64,000 nucleotides of DNA from Macquaria australasica (lineage: Eukaryota; Chordata; Actinopteri; Centrarchiformes; Percichthyidae). Where the stretch lies: NCBI GenBank assembly GCA_005408345.1, contig SEMN01000181.1, forward strand, positions 1-64,000, read 5' to 3'. Position 1 is the first letter of the stretch. Each line of letters begins with the position of its first letter. The notes under the pieces are model-generated. The model had not been told where the DNA came from, searched no databases, and was given only the letters and a program-made list of their open reading frames with translations. This document shows positions 23,310 to 34,501 of this stretch, one piece after another. The position numbers were made by a program, and so were the translations under genes.

Positions 23310-23697
23310 TCATTTTTTGATGAATTGTTAGTCTATAGAATGTCGAATAGTGAAAAATGCTGATCACAACTTCTCAGAGCTCACATTGATATCTTCAGAC
23401 TGCTTGTTTAATCCAACTAACAGTCCAACAACCCAAATGTATTCAACTTGCAATAATATAAAGTAGAGAAAACCCCTTGTCATCGGCAATTCACTTACTT
23501 ACTTATTTTCTCCTTGTTTTGTAAGAATAGTTTTTAGTTTCCAGAAGAAATAAAATTATTTATTAATTAGCAAGAAAAAGCAAAAATTCCATTTTCTTCT
23601 TTCTAATCATCTCGCAAATTCTGACTGAAACAATAAATCGATTATTTAAATTGTTGTATATTCCAGTAAATTTTCTGTTGATCAACTGTTTCAAGCT
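23310..23697 (+). repeat. CGATTAAT palindromic element, copy 4 (reverse)
   Basis: In the opposite orientation to copies 1-3 it shows 'GTTAGTCTATAGAATGTCGA', 'CTTCAGACTGCTTGTTTAAT', 'CAACAACCCAAATGTATTCA', and a 3' part with 'GAAACAATAAATCGATTATT' and 'GTTGATCAACTGTTTCAAGC'. A diverged or inserted stretch lies at about 23480-23600. Confidence 0.7.
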
Positions 23698-24364
23698 ACA
23701 GTAGATGACTCACTGCACTGTTACTCACCACACTTCTTATTTCCATGTGGTGTTCAATAACAGACTGTTCTATCTGTGTTATTGAGAACAGTAAACCGGT
23801 TGAAACAGGACATGAGAGATGCTGTAGGGGACGGGTTAAAGCATTAATGGTTCCACACAGTGATTTCACCACAGCAAGGCTAAAATTAGTGGCCATTGTG
23901 GCTACAGCAGCCTGAGTCAGCAGTAGCCAATCACCATTCATAAACTCCTATGGTCTGTAATTCCAGTCTTCAAGGGTCGGCCAGCCACAGCTTCGAGTTC
24001 ATGCTTTAATACAGAAATGTTCCTCCCACTCAGTGAGTCCAGTCGTTTTATTGAATTACTGATCCCCGTCTGGTACAGCGCACGCACACCGTCTTGTGTA
24101 ACTTGGCCATCAGACATTTTCCGTCTCGGCTGATTTCTCATGAATGCCACAGTTACATGCTTTTTCCTCTTGGCTTGGAGTCCCTTCTGTCTGCTCTGCT
24201 AAAAATGACCACATAGTCACTCACACATTTACACAGGACCTGGAGGCTGGAGTCAAATGTGTGGTATTTTTAAATAGCTATCTTAAATTATCCTCGCCCA
24301 TATTTAAAGTACAGTGTCACCACCCACTTTGTGTCACTGTATGGCTGTAAAAATGGCAGCAGAA

Positions 24365-24950
24365 GTAGTTAAAGCTGCATTAACTGATGTTCATTAACTG
24401 CTGAACAAGCTGTACACACAACGGTGAGATATTATCACCTTATGAAGTAGTTTTGGCTAACATGTTAGCAAGCAGTTACCTATTTACACATTCAGCAGAC
24501 ACAGAGAAACTTTAGTATTCATTTGGAGTCACATTTTTGTCCAACATTCCCTCTCCTTTCAGTTCTGTTTTGGTCCTCACCTACTCCTAAAAAAATATCT
24601 GGCTCTTTATCTAAACGCTCCACTATGTCCACTAGCTAATCACTAACTTTGTCTTCTGTTTGGTACTGGGCCTGTAGTGTGCAGTGTGTTTATCAGAGCT
24701 TTTAGCTAAAAACAGCTTTCTCTTGCTGTGGCTGGAAACAGGGTTGATGAGAGCAGAGTCTGCTGGCTGGAAAATCAAAACAACGAGTAAAAAGAGGCTA
24801 AAACGTTCCTTAGAGCTGAGGGGAACAGGTGATTATTCTCTATGGGTTTGTCACTACAATCAACCACTTTCACATTACCCATAGTCATTGGATTCATTGT
24901 TAATATAAAATTATTGATTGCTGCAAACATTTTTACATCATTTAAAGCCC
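24365..24950 (+). repeat. Dispersed repeat family A, copy 3 (near full length)
   Basis: It begins 'AAAGCTGCATTAACTGATGT' and ends 'AATTATTGATTGCTGCAAAC'. All family landmarks appear in order: 'GCTAACATGTTAGCAAGCAG', 'CAGTTCTGTTTTGGTCCTCA', 'TATCTGGCTCTTTATCTAAA', 'GTAGTGTGCAGTGTGTTTAT' and 'GGTGATTATTCTCTATGGGT'. It is about 585 bp. This is the best copy for defining the family's extent. Confidence 0.75.
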
Positions 24951-24954
24951 CTAA

Positions 24955-25850
24955 AACATGTTGTTAGCTGATTTCTGTTTGGGAGCCGGCTTAATTTTTA
25001 AAAATTATTTACATATCTCTTTTTCCCTAACCAGTAAGTAGTGAGTAATGTAGTCATCCCACCAGTGTAATATTTAGTCAACACAGAAGCTGCAGTAGTG
25101 ATTGTTCAGAGCAGTTAATACTTTTCACTGCGACTGAAGAAATATGCAAATTTAAGAGTTGCTGTTTTTTGTAAGCTGACTTACAACAATCTGTACAGTT
25201 ACGTTGATCTCATCCATGCTTGTTGTCCGCTAGGTAGTTTGCTAGCTATGTATATAGATGACATACCCATTGTTTATCCCACCTACAAAGCTCTGATTAG
25301 TCAATTTTTTCCAACAATGGGCATAACTCTAGACCTATTTGGATAACTAAACAAATCGGAGATGTGGGCAGTGATTCAGGGGTCTGCAGCCGGGCTGTGT
25401 GGGTGTGGTTTGATCAGATGTGACTCACAGTGGCGTCTCTCTGGCAACATGAGAAAACAACCCCACAACTGCCACCAGACTCAGGTTCTGATTCTACAAG
25501 CCAGTGAGAAGGGCAAAAACACAAATGCAGAATGTGAATTAACTAAAAGTGCTGAAAGGTTGAAAATGTCTTCTTCATGTCGGACCCCATCACACATGGG
25601 CAGCTCCAGGAAGCAGTGCTACTGTTCTCCCTCTGCTTTACACACCTAAGGCCTTTCACAGACATATTGATCCTTTGATAGCACTACTCTCTGAGCGAGA
25701 GAAAGCAGCGGTGTCGTCTGTCTGCAGTACATTCCTAAAGACAGGAGTCATACCTCAATAACTCTCCTCTTCTCACATGCAGCTCTCGCTCTCCTCTGAC
25801 TCTGATGCTGTTTCTTCTCCCAGCTAATGCTTGAGTACATACCTGCCCCA
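24955..25850. other. Noncoding stretch
   Basis: No gene or repeat recognised. A 95-codon plus-strand frame at 25362-25649 is without domain or splice context. Confidence 0.4.
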
Positions 25851-25854
25851 ACTC

Positions 25855-25879
25855 TGTGTGTGTGTGTGTGTGTGTGTGT

Positions 25880-25939
<60 letters not shown>
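25855..25939. repeat. (TG)n(GA)n compound microsatellite
   Basis: About 13 TG units switch to about 29 GA units without interruption. The tract creates an artificial 144-codon minus-strand frame with Ser-Leu and Thr-His runs. The GA part is a polypurine tract able to adopt triplex-like structure. Confidence 0.95.
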
Positions 25940-25942
<3 letters not shown>

Positions 25943-26159
25943 TTCTGTAGGGAATTTTTAACCTGCTTTGCTGGAGCTCTTTTGTAATAAATTCTCTTTA
26001 AAGAGCCTGGCTTTACAGCAGAGGCTGGTCCATGCTCTGTTTGAACTCTTAGCAGACTGAATGTTTTCAAAGGCTGTGTGCATGCAGGCCCTTTAAAAAG
26101 GTTTGCCAGTGAAACAGTAGAGGCCAAGAAACCTGATCTGGCCATTTGTACTGCAAGCC

Positions 26160-26761
26160 AAAAGAGCACAGAGTATTATTTATCTAACTCAGGGACTTAG
26201 GGAGGGAGTTGAAGCTGCCAGTTTGAGGTGACCTACGTGTCTGTTTGTCTGCATCCTGTGCTCCTGGACTCGCAGAGGAGAGGAGAAGTACAGTATCTCT
26301 GTTGAACTCGACAACAAATCGCCCGGTGTGTCTTGACGACCCTAACCCACAGCTTCCTGGCAAGCGAGCAAACGCAGCAGATCAGAGCTGGCGGTTTGTC
26401 GACCAGATGTCTGCTGCGTCTCGCCAGATCTACTCCGGGATACCTTCTGTGCTGTGAAGTAGGGCTGACCTGGCCTTCCAACGAGGCTGTGCTTTAAAGG
26501 TAAAGTCATTTCAGCTCACTGCTCCAGCAGGGAGTGGAATTAGAGGACCTGTGGGCCTTGTGTAAACAGAGCAGAGCAGTCAGTCAGCTGTCGCCAGGCG
26601 CTCTCTGCAGCACCTCCCCCTGTACGGTAGCTGCTAAAGAGTGGCAGCAGTATCTCAGGAGGAGCCTCCTGCTCTGCTGTAGCACACCTGAGGCGCAGAC
26701 AGGAGGTGGAGAGGCTTTTTACCACAACACAGAGCAGCGAGGGGAGAGTTGAAGACGTATG
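26160..26761 (+). promoter_or_regulatory. Candidate alternative promoter and 5' noncoding exon
   Basis: The block is less AT-rich than its surroundings, has scattered CpGs, lies just downstream of the polypurine tract, and ends at 26761 with the strong splice donor ATG|GTGAGTATG. A second possible donor, AAAG|GTAAAG, lies at 26500. Every frame across 26245-26750 is closed by stops or unlike protein, so a 5' untranslated exon is more likely than coding sequence. A TATA box is not evident. Direction follows the donor (+). The exon start is unknown and the whole call is inferred. Confidence 0.3.
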
Positions 26762-26764
26762 GTG

Positions 26765-27585
26765 AGTATGGGTCTGATTCACTGGTGGTCAGCTGGACAG
26801 GAAAGACAGATATTATTAGGCCTTTACTGGCTGGCCCTCTAAAATCATGTGAATTACTTTTTATACTTGTTGAGGAAGCTGCATGCTGTGTTCTCTCACG
26901 CTCTATGTTGGGACATCTGTCAGTGAACCTGGCATCTGTGTTCAATTGATTACAAGGTCACTTTATTTTAGCTGCCATTCCTCAGCAATTTCACACTTTC
27001 GGTCTTCAGTATGTAAGGAATTCTTTTCATCCTGATTAGGCTTGTCTGATCTGGTCTTGTTATGTAAAAGCTAATTTACCTTGACTATGTGTCTGTTCAG
27101 CGATGGACACAGCAGGTCAGACATCTGTCAGCGTCTCTTTTTGCTTCATCTACTTTTGGAGAATTTGAACACCAAGCTCCACAGCAGGTAGTGCTTTAAT
27201 GTTGCTTGTTGTTTGACTGTATGCCAGGATTGTTGCATTAGCTGTTATAAATATTTCAGCGTTGCAGTGTCTTATTTCCTCCTGTAATTTGATTCGAGTT
27301 CTCCTTCTGGACTCTCAGTAGGTTTCTAGTGTGTTTAGCTGTGTTTAGTTTACAGTACATTTGTGTAAATATAAATCTCAGTCTTTTTCTACACATACAG
27401 CACTCAACACCAATATGGAATTTGGAGTCCACTTTTATTTCTGCAGAATCAGGAGATTAACCCATAATGTTTCGGTTAGACAGAAATATCATCTCCATTT
27501 ATTGCTCTCAGTACATGCTTGGTTGGAATTGTAATGGATTTAAATTGCCATAATGATGAATAAATGTCACCTTAATAACTTAGAT
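26765..27585. other. Noncoding stretch
   Basis: Unique sequence following the candidate donor. I see nothing else in it. Confidence 0.4.
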
Positions 27586-27589
27586 GTCA

Positions 27590-28010
27590 TTGTAGCTCAG
27601 GCAGCTGCTGCACTCTGAGTCCTTTTTCATCACTGTCAGGTGCTATAATTGGCCCAGTCCAAGCATCAGTGGTGACCCGTGGCTTGGTCAATAATGACCG
27701 GACAGTGGCTGGGGTGGTCAGGGATGCAGTCGCCACCTGGGGTCCTCCTCTATCTTTTATGCATTTCAATGAGGGAAAGCTCATCCAACATTAATGGCCA
27801 CAGCGGCCCTGGGCATGGATCACTCTTTCTCAGGCAGCTAGGCTCTGACCCGGGCTGTCAGTGGTCCAGGGAGTACCTCTAGCCCGGCCCTGGCTGCACT
27901 GCGAGGTGCATTGAAGCCTGACTTCACCCTGACTCTGATAACAGCAATGTGCCACCTGCTAATGGCACTCTGATGGATTAGAGACACAGCAGTGCTCTCA
28001 CAGGATCCTG
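27590..28010. promoter_or_regulatory. Candidate conserved noncoding element
   Basis: A GC-balanced unique block with 'GGTGCTATAATTGGCCCAGT', 'GGCTTGGTCAATAATGACCG', and 'AACAGCAATGTGCCACCTGC' near 27942. A repeated TGGTCAGGGATG-type motif lies near 27715. Frames on both strands (27587-27784, 27679-27882) mirror each other and look random. Function is inferred from composition only. Confidence 0.25.
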
Positions 28011-29195
28011 CAACCACTTAAAATCTAAGCTATTGGCCATATTCACCATGACCTTTCTCCTCCAAAGTGCTTCTCCCAGTATGGCATCAGAAAGTCCATT
28101 ATTTTCTCCTCAGGAAGAGTTCCGCCTCCACCTTTGTAAATTCAGAAAGGATTGCTAAATTCCACCTAACAGCTGGAGGTAGCGCTCGCCAGATTGTGGC
28201 TGTGTGTATGCATAACTAACCCAAAACACAACATGTGTGGATTTCCACTGACATGCAGTGTGAATGAGGGATTCATCATTGTGTCAGCGCGGGACATAGC
28301 ATGCACTGCTACCAACATCTGGCTGGTCACATAACTCCTAAAAACATCGTTTGAATCATTGCCCCAAACCACTGGCAAGTCAAGTGGAGTGTTAAGGGAA
28401 GAAAACACGAGATGGTCTTTTTCCCATTGATAATGATTTAGAACGGGTCTGTCTTTAATTTAAAATCAGAACAGTGTTGGAGCCTTTAAAATATTGTTTT
28501 TTATGCCAACTGTCCCCAAGAATGTGTGGTTGTACAAACTGCTTCCTAAAGCTTTTGGCAGTATGATCCAAAGAAAACACATACAGGTTATTACAAGTTT
28601 ACCAAACAACTAAATCATATGAATTTATAGGGAATATTATTTTTCATTACTATAATTTTGTTCATATAAAAAAAAGAAAAGGAAGATACTTTAGAATGAC
28701 TAACATAAGGAAGGTTTGTTTGCCAGCTATTTACTTCAAGACCAGCTCAGTTAATATCACAACAATGTGGTTTATAATGTGCAGCCTCACAGCTAATCAA
28801 TGGGGGGCTAATGGTTCCTGGAACTCCTCCTGCTACTCGCCCACACCCTCTGGCCTAGCATTCTGGGAAAATATCCATCACTCTGGGTTTTTGTTTTCAC
28901 TGTTTAATTGTGAAATAATCAGCCAGTAGATGAACATAACTGTTCCCACTGCCGGAGGAAAGGCATGTTGTTGGTGGTGATTGTCGATTTTTCAACAAAG
29001 GGTGCTGGGATAGAGACTTAACATGTCTCTGAACCAGTCACCAAGGTACACTCCTGTATGTTTAGAAGACTAACAGCTTCCGATTTAGTAGCTAATTGCG
29101 TCTAGCCAATTAATTCTAGGGGCAGGTCTGTGAAAAAGCACTTTAATTTACAGTACAGTAATTATAGTTCTTTATTTGTCGCAAATTGCAACAGA
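28011..29195. other. Noncoding stretch
   Basis: Mostly unique AT-rich sequence. A short GC-balanced patch at 28790-28880 contains 'CAGCTAATCAATGGGGGGCT' and may be a small regulatory site. Confidence 0.35.
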
Positions 29196-29199
29196 ATTG

Positions 29200-29490
29200 C
29201 CAACAAGTTATTACCCCGTTTAACCTCTTATTTTGCTGTCCTCCTCCTACTGTTAGACCGACCTTTAACCCCTCTCCCCAACTTGAATTATTTTCCTTTC
29301 TCCCTTGCCTCCTTCTCTTCCTCCTCCTCTTCTTCCTCTTTTATTATTCGTGGCTGAAGTCTGCAATCAATTAGTACAAGAGAAGGCCCAATCAATTCCT
29401 GCTCATTTGCAATTCCACCCCGTTAAACACTTCCCTTTATTACCAATGTCATAATTAATGCAGAGGAGATTGAGAGGACGCGAGGGAGGA
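29200..29490. promoter_or_regulatory. Candidate conserved noncoding element with pyrimidine tract
   Basis: A CT-rich tract at about 29270-29345 is followed by 'CTGCAATCAATTAGTACAAG', 'CCCAATCAATTCCTGCTCAT', a CATTTGCA octamer-like core and 'CAATGTCATAATTAATGCAG'. This clustering of paired homeodomain/PBX-like (TGATTG, TAATTA) sites is the most enhancer-like texture in the window. It is not repetitive and not coding. Conservation cannot be tested here. Confidence 0.4.
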
Positions 29491-29511
29491 GGGAGTTGGC
29501 AGGGGAGGCAT

Positions 29512-29541
29512 TTGTGTGTGCGTGTGTGTGTGTGTGTGCGC
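29512..29541. repeat. (TG)n microsatellite
   Basis: An imperfect TG tract interrupted by a C. Seen directly. Confidence 0.9.
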
Positions 29542-30199
29542 ACAATAACACCACTAAATCATATGTGTAGTGCACCATACTACACATACATTTTCCATTA
29601 GTCTCTACAGTAAAATGTTCATAGAGGCAGTAACCATATTCAGTGAATAAATTGGTGTACGTGGACATAAATATATTTTAAAAATATTTAAAAAAAACAC
29701 ATGTAGAATAAACTCAGAACACTATTGCTGCTAATGTTCCTCCATGACTAGCTGTCCACAATGTCAGTATAAGTTGCTCGAGGACATCACACACTATTTA
29801 GAATAATGATAAATTGTGTTCCTCGTACTCAGTGGAATGATGGGCAGTGCTGTGTTTAAGTAAGAAGCAAAATTGGCAGAGCAATATGGCTGAAATCAAT
29901 ATCAGCATATTAATGAAACTATTCTCCAATATTGTTTCATCCCACTATGCAAAATGACATCTAAAATAATGAAATTGATGTTCAAAGCAATGAACTGTGT
30001 GGTCCACTGCTATGTATGAGATTAGACAAGAGATTGACATTATTTATTGTTATAATACCAATCCACCAACATACTTTAGGCTCAAAACAAAGATTTTTGC
30101 AATCTCCAAAAATTATAATATTTGTTACTGGTCAGTTTGTCAAAGGTTGCTGTATCTGTTAATATAAAGTGCCATGTAGACCATAGTGCAAGTAGCTGA

Positions 30200-30740
30200 A
30201 CCATACAGTTAGTTAATGACTTTATTAGTGAGTCCACAAGCTTATGGAGACCTAGCAAATGCAATATTCTCTCTCTGTTAGCTCTGTTTTGGTCTCCAAC
30301 AACGCCTGACGGAAACATCTGGCTCTTTAGTTGCTGAATGCTCCACTATGTTCACCAGCTAGACGCTAACATTTCTTTTTTGTTTGTTGCTGGACAGGTA
30401 GAACCAGAACAGCATGAAGCACTGAAAGTTGCTATAAAGCGACATCTCAGGCAGCATACAGCCCCAACAAACCAGGGCAGCCTGTTTGTAGCCTGAGAGG
30501 CTTTACCCAGGGCAAGAAAGTCCCAAAGGCGCTTGCTGCTTGTGTGCATTGGGTTTGCGAGAGCGTTTCACTGAAAGCTGCCTGCTACGCTAGAGTGATG
30601 ATGAGAGCGGTGAGACTGAACTAGATCAACAAAGTCGTAGGCTCTAAAACCAAAACAATGAACTGAAAGATGCTATAAAAGATGATTCTCTGGGGGGTTC
30701 ATCACTACGAGCAACTCCTTTCACATTAAACGTAGTCGTC
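30200..30740 (+). repeat. Dispersed repeat family A, copy 4, carrying a family H insert
   Basis: Family A landmarks flank an internal foreign segment: 'TTAGCTCTGTTTTGGTCTCC' and 'CATCTGGCTCTTTAGTTGCT' upstream, 'AAAACCAAAACAATGAACTG' and 'GATTCTCTGGGGGGTTCATC' downstream. Between about 30440 and 30545 lies a sequence not found in the other family A copies, listed separately as family H. Confidence 0.7.
30440..30545 (+). repeat. Repeat family H, uninterrupted copy (paralogous empty site)
   Basis: It reads 'CTCAGGCAGCATACAGCCCC', then 'AACAAACCAGGGCAGCCTGT', then 'ACCCAGGGCAAGAAAG'. The same sequence occurs at 35556-35589 and continues at 36661-36735, split there by a 1.07 kb insertion. Here the insertion point (30463-30477) is unoccupied. 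The segment itself lies inside a family A copy. Confidence 0.75.
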
Positions 30741-32130
30741 ATCCCCACCTTTGTTAAAACCAAAGACCATCTACAATCCACCTAAAACAGAGGTTAACTG
30801 GTGATTGCCCCTCTCCAAATGACTCTCCTTCGTCTTACACGGGTGCATTCAAATAATTCTGTAGAGATATTGAAAAAGAAGGAACCCTAACAGTGAATTG
30901 AGCACACAGATTAGTAGAGTAGAATGTACACAGCTGTATGGAAGCATGTTTTATGAGCAGTAAGATGAGATGGCAGTGTGATTGGGGCGCAGGTGGTGGA
31001 CCACTGGTAATTACTGGGTCGTGCCGCCGCACAGTCAGTGGTCCCCACACACCAATCTGTCTTCTTCTGGCCCTAATGAAAAGCCTTTTAACATCTGATT
31101 GGCTTTTAATGTCACTCTGTGGGCATGGGTGTGGTTTGGATATGAGAGGCTGGGACAACAGCCCTGTATGCAGATATAGATTTGTTTTTGATGGAAGAGG
31201 CGTGTGATCCAGGTGTACAATCACACTGAAGGTCTGTAATGTTTTCACAAGTGTGTGTTTGCATTTTTATATGGGCCATTCTGTTGGTGTGTTTCTTTCT
31301 AGTCTCCATTTCACCCCACAGAGGTGTCTGTTTGATGGATTGTGCAGATAAAGTATCTGATGTCACCGGAGAGATGAGGCCTATTAGAAATTCATAGCAG
31401 ATTATCCTCACAACTGAAATGATGATGGACATCAGGGACATAATGGCTGTCATTGGCATTTTCCACAAGTTACTTGGATTTCTTTTGCTTTATTTTAACA
31501 TGACTTTACCTTGCTCATTCTCTCTTTTGCTTCTGGCTTGAAAATAACAATTCCTCAAAGAGCTGCTAACAATCACATTGTTGTGCTTCTCCTTTCATCT
31601 GATCCCCTCTCTCCAGTAACAGCGATAAGAGTGGCTCGGTAGAAATGAGCTCTCATACTGTATCAATATGAGTTCTCTTTGAAGAAAGACTTTTTCAGTG
31701 ATTTCTTAGCTTTGCAGTTTCTCACACTTTTTCACTGTTTGACAAGAAAGTTATCCCAAATGTCAGTGAGCCTTTCGTGATATTTTCCACAACACATTTG
31801 AAAGATGTTTTGCAATGAAATGCCTTGAAAGTCTAGAAGTATTCTTGGTGAAGTGGTCAAAAGCTATCGTGTATTGTGTTTGTTGTGACATGGCATGCAG
31901 TGAAATCGTCTAATATCATTTTGTTGAGGCCTAAAGGAAGTCATGTTGAATGTTTTCAGAGCATCTGCTAAACTGTTCGGTGATGCTCAGCCAGCTTTAT
32001 CTGTGCTGAAGTCTGACATGTGCTGTGTGAAATGTGTTGTAAATAAACACCAGCTGTTCTGGTTGGTTCTTTGTGTTTGTTAATGGAAGCCATTTCAGAG
32101 ATGGCAGAAAACTGCCAGGTGAGTGCTGAA
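30741..32130. other. Noncoding stretch
   Basis: Frames of 137 and 118 codons on the minus strand (30835-31248, 31112-31468) overlap each other and plus-strand frames, and show no domain. The patch 30960-31180 is GC-balanced and unique. Confidence 0.4.
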
Positions 32131-32134
32131 ACTT

Positions 32135-32245
32135 AAAGGAAATGAATTAAAATTTATTGCAACTTGGGTCTTATTTTTGTAGTTTGGTTATATTTAGGTA
32201 CTTTCTAAAGCAATTTCTGAAATCTAGAAACACGGTAGCCCCAGT
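32135..32245 (+). repeat. Repeat family F fragment, copy 1
   Basis: 'TTTATTGCAACTTGGGTCTT', then ATTTTTGTAG, is shared with 53140-53290 ('TTATTACAACTTGGGTCTTT'). I recognise the box as a common teleost repeat. Confidence 0.55.
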
Positions 32246-32804
32246 GTTATGCCTCTTGTGTGTTATCATTACATACTAGCCACAGAGCTAAGCATCTGTG
32301 TTTGAAAAAAATACCCAACAAACCTTGAAAACCCAAAAAGTGTTTATCTAGTCTGAATATTTCCAGAATCCTCAAAAACTCTTCTAACCACATGGACCCA
32401 AAATTAAAATGGTCTATCTTCAGGTATATTTATCTAAATTGGTATATCTTTTTATTATTTTATATATTTTCATACAAAATAACACATATCTAACATACAC
32501 AACCTAGCGAGGAGATGTCATTTCCAGCTACCTGTATGGGAAATAGAGTTGTGAACTTGACAACTTGTGAAATAAACTTTTTTTCAGCTTGCAGCAGATG
32601 GAATATTTTTCCTCCACATGGACAGAAAGGTCTTTGAGGATTTTGGAAATACCAGCAGACTTGCAGAATAATTTCCCAGTTTTACAATGCTTTTATGTTA
32701 TATTATGTGCTGTCATGTATGGTTGTTGATGTTCTTTTGATATTCTTCTATGCACTTTGTGCAAATTCCCCTAGGGGAGATAAAGGTTTCATTCATTCAT
32801 TCAA

Positions 32805-32980
32805 GGCCCACTGGACATCTTCAGATTACTTGTTTTGTCGGACCAGCAGTCCAAATCCCAAAGACATTCAATTTACTATCACATGAGACGAAGAAACCCA
32901 GCAAATCAAATATGATAGTTTCAGTCCTAGCATTAAGTGTTGTTAAACAACCTCCTGCAATAAAACCCAGGTTGCAGTAA
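32805..32980 (+). repeat. CGATTAAT palindromic element, copy 5 (fragment)
   Basis: 'TGGACATCTTCAGATTACTT', then GTTTTGTCGGACCAGCAGTCC, and 'AAAGACATTCAATTTACTAT', then 'GACGAAGAAACCCAGCAAAT'. These are the central boxes of the family in the orientation of copy 4. Both termini are lost. Confidence 0.7.
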
Positions 32981-32984
32981 GTAG

Positions 32985-34440
32985 ATTTATCCTTCAAGTG
33001 ATGCATCGGGTCTGGCCCATGAGGTGGCACTCAGCAGCCCAACAGCAGGATGTGGCCAACATCTCTCTGCACAAGACGGCAAACACTCATTAAATCCAGC
33101 TCTGCCTGTGCACACAAACATCTGCCGTCTGTTGCCGCGGTGAGTCAGTGGACCCGATCCAGCACCTACTGTAGTCATCCACTGCGACGTCTCTCAAAGT
33201 ATGCACCATGGCATGCCAGCCTTTTGTACACCATGCCTCACTGCTTGCCATGCCAGCCATCCCTGGCGCGTCTGGTACCAAAACAAGCGCACACCTCTTC
33301 CTGAAGTGAAAGAGGGATGTCATATGATAGGGCCTGAGCTCTGGATCCAGCACAGAGCCTGCTGTTAGCACACATATGAGAGAGCATATGTTTAAATGTT
33401 TTGGCAAAAGCCCTAGTGAAGCAGAGAAGGGTTCTCATCTTCTCCCTGCGGAGGCTTCCCGGCCTCACATCACAGGCTGTGGTCTGTCAGGATCTGCCTC
33501 AGATTCTGGCTGCTGTAGAGCTGCTGCCTGAGTCCGTACAGGCCATACAGAGGTGTTCTTCTGAGGAAGCGACGCTTTATTTCTATCAGTGCCAGCGTGA
33601 TTACATCAACCTGCTATGTGTGCAGCATCTGCTGATGCTGAAACACGCTGTTTTCTGCCCACTATCAGCCTGAGCTGCTTTATTCTTTGAACAAAAAATC
33701 TTGATTCAATTAGCAGCTGCTCAAAAGAAACTGTTTTATAAGACGTCTTGCATCATCTTTGTTTTTAAAGCAGTAGTTACACATTACATCTGGACACCTT
33801 AGTGTTGTGACAGGCTGTCAGGAGATGCAGTTGAAAGCTGCTCTTGCTTTCTCACTCCGGCTATTTCTCTCACTGGCGTTGGTACTGACGTGGTGTCAGA
33901 AGTAGTGCCAACACAACACCAACCCTCTGGGCTGTGGGCTGCTCTAATGAGCTCCCCTGAGTGGTTAGCAGGCTGATGGAGATGGCTCGTCCTCTCTCCT
34001 CCCCCTCACTCAGTGTGCCCCGCTCTAATTGGTGGGAGAAGAAAGAGAGACTTCAGAATTGCTTTGGTCAAAAGAGAAAGAGAAAAAAAAATCTATTTCT
34101 GCCTCATCTGAATGCAAGCATCTTCACCCCAATTATAATTTGTAGCACAGGCCTGAGGATTACATCAGCCAGTATGTCCAAAGCCTGAGGAGAAGGACAT
34201 GTGTGAAGTGAGAGGTGTCAGGTGTTCTTTTTGGAAGATGGCTGCTGGTTTTTCACCTAATTTTGATCATATTGTTGGCTCTGAATATCAAAGTGCTCTT
34301 CATGCTCCTGAGCCTGAAAGGGCCTAAAGACTGGAATAATGACGCCCTCTACTGGACAGAGATCAGCACAGCCAGAAAACAAAAAACTCAACAATCAGAG
34401 AGACAGCAACTATGTCATGATCTCATCACTTCGGCTGGTT
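32985..34440. other. GC-balanced noncoding stretch
   Basis: Sequence from 33000 to 33660 is more GC-rich than average and unique, with frames on both strands including a 90-codon plus frame (33401-33673) and a 105-codon minus frame. None has a domain or splice framework. The 34110-34190 patch ('CCAATTATAATTTGTAGCAC') is enhancer-like in texture. Confidence 0.35.

Positions 34441-34444
<4 letters not shown>

Positions 34445-34498
<54 letters not shown>
34445..34498. repeat. (TA)n microsatellite
   Basis: About 27 perfect TA units, the longest pure dinucleotide run of this type here. It produces artificial Ile-Tyr frames on the plus strand. It can extrude cruciforms and is likely unstable. Confidence 0.95.

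Positions 34499-34499
<1 letters not shown>

Positions 34500-34501
<2 letters not shown>

Noticed and set aside
25735..26169. 144-codon minus-strand frame
   Set aside because: Its length comes from the stop-free (TG)n(GA)n microsatellite, giving Thr-His and Ser-Leu runs.
33401..33673. 90-codon plus-strand frame with a protein-like Leu/Gln composition
   Set aside because: No homologue recognised, no acceptor or donor at sensible places, and overlapping minus-strand frames of similar length.
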